From assembly GCA_949123685.1 (NCBI GenBank), contig CASBHZ010000102.1, positions 1-9,299 of the forward strand: 9,299 nt of DNA, written 5' to 3'. The notes beneath the pieces were generated by a model. That model had not been told where the DNA came from, ran no database searches, and was given only the letters and a program-made list of their open reading frames with translations. Positions 7,685 through 9,299 of this stretch are shown here, in pieces. The DNA is from an uncultured Bacteroidales bacterium (GTDB lineage Bacteria; Bacteroidota; Bacteroidia; Bacteroidales; Muribaculaceae). The number at the start of each line of letters is the position of its first letter. Position 1 is the first letter of the stretch. A program made the translations under genes and the position numbers.

Positions 7685-7724
7685 GTTTAGTAGTCATATA
7701 CTTTTTAGTATATGACTACTAAAC
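7685..7724 (+). terminator. 18-bp perfect hairpin with TTTT loop
   Basis: Arms 7685-7702 (GTTTAGTAGTCATATACT) and 7707-7724 (AGTATATGACTACTAAAC) are exact reverse complements around the 4-nt loop TTTT. The hairpin starts 12 bases after the lipoprotein stop and ends 15 bases before the next ATG. No T-run follows the 3' arm, so a factor-independent terminator is uncertain. A transcript 3'-end stabiliser or processing site, or a small inverted-repeat element, are alternatives. The perfect stem itself is certain; its role is inferred. Confidence 0.6.
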
Positions 7725-7739
7725 CTTACTAACAATCAA

Positions 7740-7943
7740 ATGAAAACTAAACGAAAGAACAATGATATAGAATTGCGCTCTGAGAAAGTACAAAAACTTT
7801 TAGGCGAAGTTCCATCCTCTCTTGTTAGATGGGGTACAGTTGTGATAGTAGCTATTTTCTTAATATTATTACTTGTTCTATGTTTTATGCCATATCCGTA
7901 CTCAAACGGAGAAAGTATAATGTTACATCTTTTATCCAACTAA
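7740..7943 (+). CDS. Small membrane protein resembling the N-terminus of a HlyD-type adaptor
   Basis: This 67-residue protein has a charged cytoplasmic head (MKTKRKNNDIELRSEKVQKLLGEVPSSLVRWG), one transmembrane helix at about 31-50 and a short tail, PYPYSNGESIMLHLLSN. The pattern IELRSE-VQ-LLG-VPS-LVRWG, then helix, then YP, closely recalls the start of Bacteroidetes HlyD-family secretion adaptors that accompany C39 ABC transporters. Those run to roughly 400 residues with coiled-coil and barrel-sandwich domains, which are absent here. No continuation is visible in the other frames downstream. It may be a truncated remnant, or a genuine mini-protein that docks on the transporter through the retained helix. 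The start ATG at 7740 is the natural one, with the stop 11 bp before the next gene. The open frame is secure, the HlyD likeness is judged by eye, and whether it works is unknown. Confidence 0.65.
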   Translation: MKTKRKNNDIELRSEKVQKLLGEVPSSLVRWGTVVIVAIFLILLLVLCFMPYPYSNGESIMLHLLSN

Positions 7944-7954
7944 TTGATATCAAT

Positions 7955-8530
7955 ATGAATAGAATCGTATATTATCTAATGGTCTTAGCATTGGTTATGC
8001 CAATAAGTGTAACCGCTTCTGAACTGTTGGTCCAACGATTTGAAGGAGAAATATTCGGAGGATTGACACTCCCTTTGGAATCCTATCATAGAAGTAATAC
8101 TCAAATCAGTGGAGCCTTTGGTATTGAAGGTCGTTATAATTTCCCTAACACCAAATGGGACTGCGGTCTTATGATTGCCCTTTCCACAGCCAGACATGGA
8201 TATAATCATCTCTATAGCGATAACTATGACAGGTGGCAAACTAATCGCACCCTTTCATTTGCCGCTTTAACTAACTATAATATTCGTCAAGGTCGAATTT
8301 TTAATCCATTTTTTGGATGTGCTTTAGGGGTTGCTTTCAATGATGTTGTCGGAGATAGATATTTTCCGTCAAAAGGTGTCTCTATGCTGTTTGCACCACG
8401 TGTTGGCGTTGAAATTATTAGGCACATAAGGATTACAGGACAGTTCAATATCTGCAGAAAGGGGTATAATAATTTTAGTATTGCAGTAGGTTTTGTCTTG
8501 GGCGGTCGACCAAAAAAAATTCATAAATAG
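7955..8530 (+). CDS. Small outer-membrane beta-barrel protein (exported, 191 aa)
   Basis: This 191-residue protein has a signal peptide at about 1-21 (MNRIVYYLMVLALVMPISVTA, then SELL). The mature part is about 170 residues of alternating polar/hydrophobic strands: GEIFGGLTLPL, SGAFGIEGRYNFP, WDCGLMIALSTAR, TLSFAALTNYNIRQG, NPFFGCALGVAFND, SMLFAPRVGVEIIRHIRITGQFNI, NFSIAVGFVLGG. The count of about eight strands fits a small porin or OmpA/OmpW-like barrel. A short basic tail, RPKKIHK, follows the last strand. I chose ATG at 7955 because it begins a clear signal peptide; the longer open frame back to 7829 would overlap the previous gene out of frame and bury the signal. It lies 11 bp after the adaptor-like gene and its stop is one base before the next start, so tight co-translation is likely. 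No specific ligand or function is recognisable. Confidence 0.8.
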   Translation: MNRIVYYLMVLALVMPISVTASELLVQRFEGEIFGGLTLPLESYHRSNTQISGAFGIEGRYNFPNTKWDCGLMIALSTARHGYNHLYSDNYDRWQTNRTLSFAALTNYNIRQGRIFNPFFGCALGVAFNDVVGDRYFPSKGVSMLFAPRVGVEIIRHIRITGQFNICRKGYNNFSIAVGFVLGGRPKKIHK

Positions 8531-8531
8531 A

Positions 8532-9209
8532 ATGAAGAAGTTGCTATTATCCATTTTCGTTTTAGGCATTTGTTTTCTTGAACTCAAAGGAGATAATGTG
8601 CCTAATCGATTTTCCGCAAATGTCCATGGAGGTATTTATGCAAATGAGCAAGCTTGGATCATTGAGCCTGAAATGTTATGGCATTTTCATAAACTTTCGG
8701 GAATTTCTTTTGGCATCGAGCTTACCAGACAATATAACCAACCAAACCGACAAGCTATAATAGATGGACATGAGGCCGAATTAACGAATAATGAGCGAAA
8801 TATAGGATGGATAGTTTTCAAGCCTGCCATTATACTCAGAACACCAGACTTATGGTTGAATACTTGTGATGATATGCATCTATGGTTACAAACATCAGCA
8901 GGAATCAGCCTTGCTTGCCCATTTAGCAACTCCCTTACATATGAAATTAGAGAATTTAATGGGAATATGGGGACAACTATTGCATATAGGGAATTTAAGA
9001 ATAATGGTTTAAATTGGTTTTATTGGAATAGTAGATTTAATATTAACTTTTCCTTTGACCGATTCATTTTAGGTGTTGGTTATGGTATTTCCAACTTTGA
9101 TTATTATTCCTGCAGGCGAAATGTAATATTGGGAAATAATATAAAATTCTATGTTCCTCGAAGAGAATTAAGCCATAGTATATTCATCTCCTTTGGATAT
9201 AAGTTGTAG
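8532..9209 (+). CDS. Outer-membrane beta-barrel protein (exported, 225 aa)
   Basis: This 225-residue protein has a signal peptide at about 1-20 (MKKLLLSIFVLGICFLELKG). The mature part has strand-like segments rich in Trp/Tyr/Phe: NRFSANVHGGIYA, WIIEPEMLWHF, SGISFGIELTRQY, IGWIVFKPAIILRT, DMHLWLQTSAGISLACP, NWFYWNSRFNINFSFDRFILGVGYGISNF. The C-terminal strand, LSHSIFISFGYKL, resembles a barrel-assembly signal, though the last residue is Leu rather than Phe. ATG at 8532 is preferred because it starts the signal peptide; an in-frame ATG at 8493 would place 13 hydrophilic residues in front and overlap the upstream gene. Only one base separates it from the upstream stop. It shows no obvious residue-level similarity to the preceding barrel beyond the fold, so a recent duplication is not supported. 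Function is unknown, with a second envelope partner of the cluster the simplest guess. Confidence 0.75.
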   Translation: MKKLLLSIFVLGICFLELKGDNVPNRFSANVHGGIYANEQAWIIEPEMLWHFHKLSGISFGIELTRQYNQPNRQAIIDGHEAELTNNERNIGWIVFKPAIILRTPDLWLNTCDDMHLWLQTSAGISLACPFSNSLTYEIREFNGNMGTTIAYREFKNNGLNWFYWNSRFNINFSFDRFILGVGYGISNFDYYSCRRNVILGNNIKFYVPRRELSHSIFISFGYKL

Positions 9210-9211
9210 AT

Positions 9212-9246
9212 ATGTTTTTGAAAAGGTTTAAATTTAACAATGGCGG
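9212..9246 (+). CDS. Possible start of a further gene, truncated by the contig end
   Basis: An ATG two bases after the previous stop opens the frame MFLKRFKFNNG before the sequence turns into adapter. The very short spacing matches the compact style of the two genes before it, which is the only support. Too little remains to suggest a product. The codons after 9246 are adapter and must not be translated. Confidence 0.25.
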
Positions 9247-9299
9247 AGATCGGAAGAGCGTCGTGTAGGGAAAGAGTGTTTCTCCTTGTGTAGATCTCG
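9247..9299 (+). other. Illumina TruSeq-type adapter with 8-nt index (contamination)
   Basis: Positions 9247-9279 match the known TruSeq read-through adapter, beginning AGATCGGAAGAGCGTCGTG and ending AAAGAGTGT. They are followed by an 8-nt i5-like index TTCTCCTT (9280-9287) and the next adapter segment GTGTAGATCTCG (9288-9299). The match covers the whole end and keeps the order adapter, index, adapter, so this is library construct left in the assembly. The true genomic sequence ends at about 9246. Confidence 0.97.

Noticed and set aside
7829..7954. Longer N-terminus for the 191-aa barrel protein.
   Set aside because: It would overlap the 67-aa gene in another frame and place 42 residues before an evident signal peptide at 7955.
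1..9246. tRNA, rRNA, CRISPR array, transposase or attachment-site signals.
   Set aside because: No repeat-spacer array, no transposase-like reading frame, no target-site duplication and no tRNA-like cloverleaf noticed on either strand by eye.

Overview
The window looks like a piece of a Bacteroidales (Bacteroides/Prevotella/Parabacteroides-like) chromosome, probably from a metagenome assembly. The evidence is AT-rich coding sequence, no Shine-Dalgarno-like sites before the starts, a SusC/TonB-receptor-like plug-and-barrel protein, a Bacteroidetes-style lipoprotein and small outer-membrane barrels. All genes lie on the + strand with short gaps, so they read as one or two operons. The last 53 bases are Illumina library adapter, not biology.

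Layout. (1) 63-257: a 64-residue double-glycine RiPP/bacteriocin-type precursor with a three-cysteine core. (2) 258-384: a spacer that can fold into a nested inverted repeat ending 13 nt before the next start. (3) 385-1671: a radical SAM/SPASM peptide maturase. (4) 1706-3898: a C39-peptidase ABC transporter with complete catalytic residues. (5) 3927-6038: an outer-membrane plug/beta-barrel protein of higher GC content. (6) 6128-7672: a two-part lipoprotein, with an N-terminal domain, a Gly/Ser/Thr linker and a basic C-terminal domain of much lower GC. (7) 7685-7724: an 18-bp perfect hairpin. (8) 7740-7943: a 67-residue one-pass membrane protein resembling only the N-terminus of a HlyD-type adaptor. 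(9) 7955-8530 and 8532-9209: two exported small beta-barrel proteins. (10) 9212-9246: probably the first codons of another gene, cut off by the adapter.

How it may work. Genes 1-3 form a classical RiPP route: the leader recruits the maturase, the maturase modifies the core (most likely at Cys), and the C39 domain cuts after GG during export across the inner membrane. Genes 4-9 are all predicted envelope proteins: an outer-membrane receptor or channel-like barrel, a lipoprotein, an adaptor-like stub and two small barrels. They could be the outer-membrane part of the system (export, re-uptake, immunity or surface display). That role is inferred from gene order and localisation, not from recognised homologues of known function. 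No complete HlyD adaptor and no TolC-like protein is present in the window.
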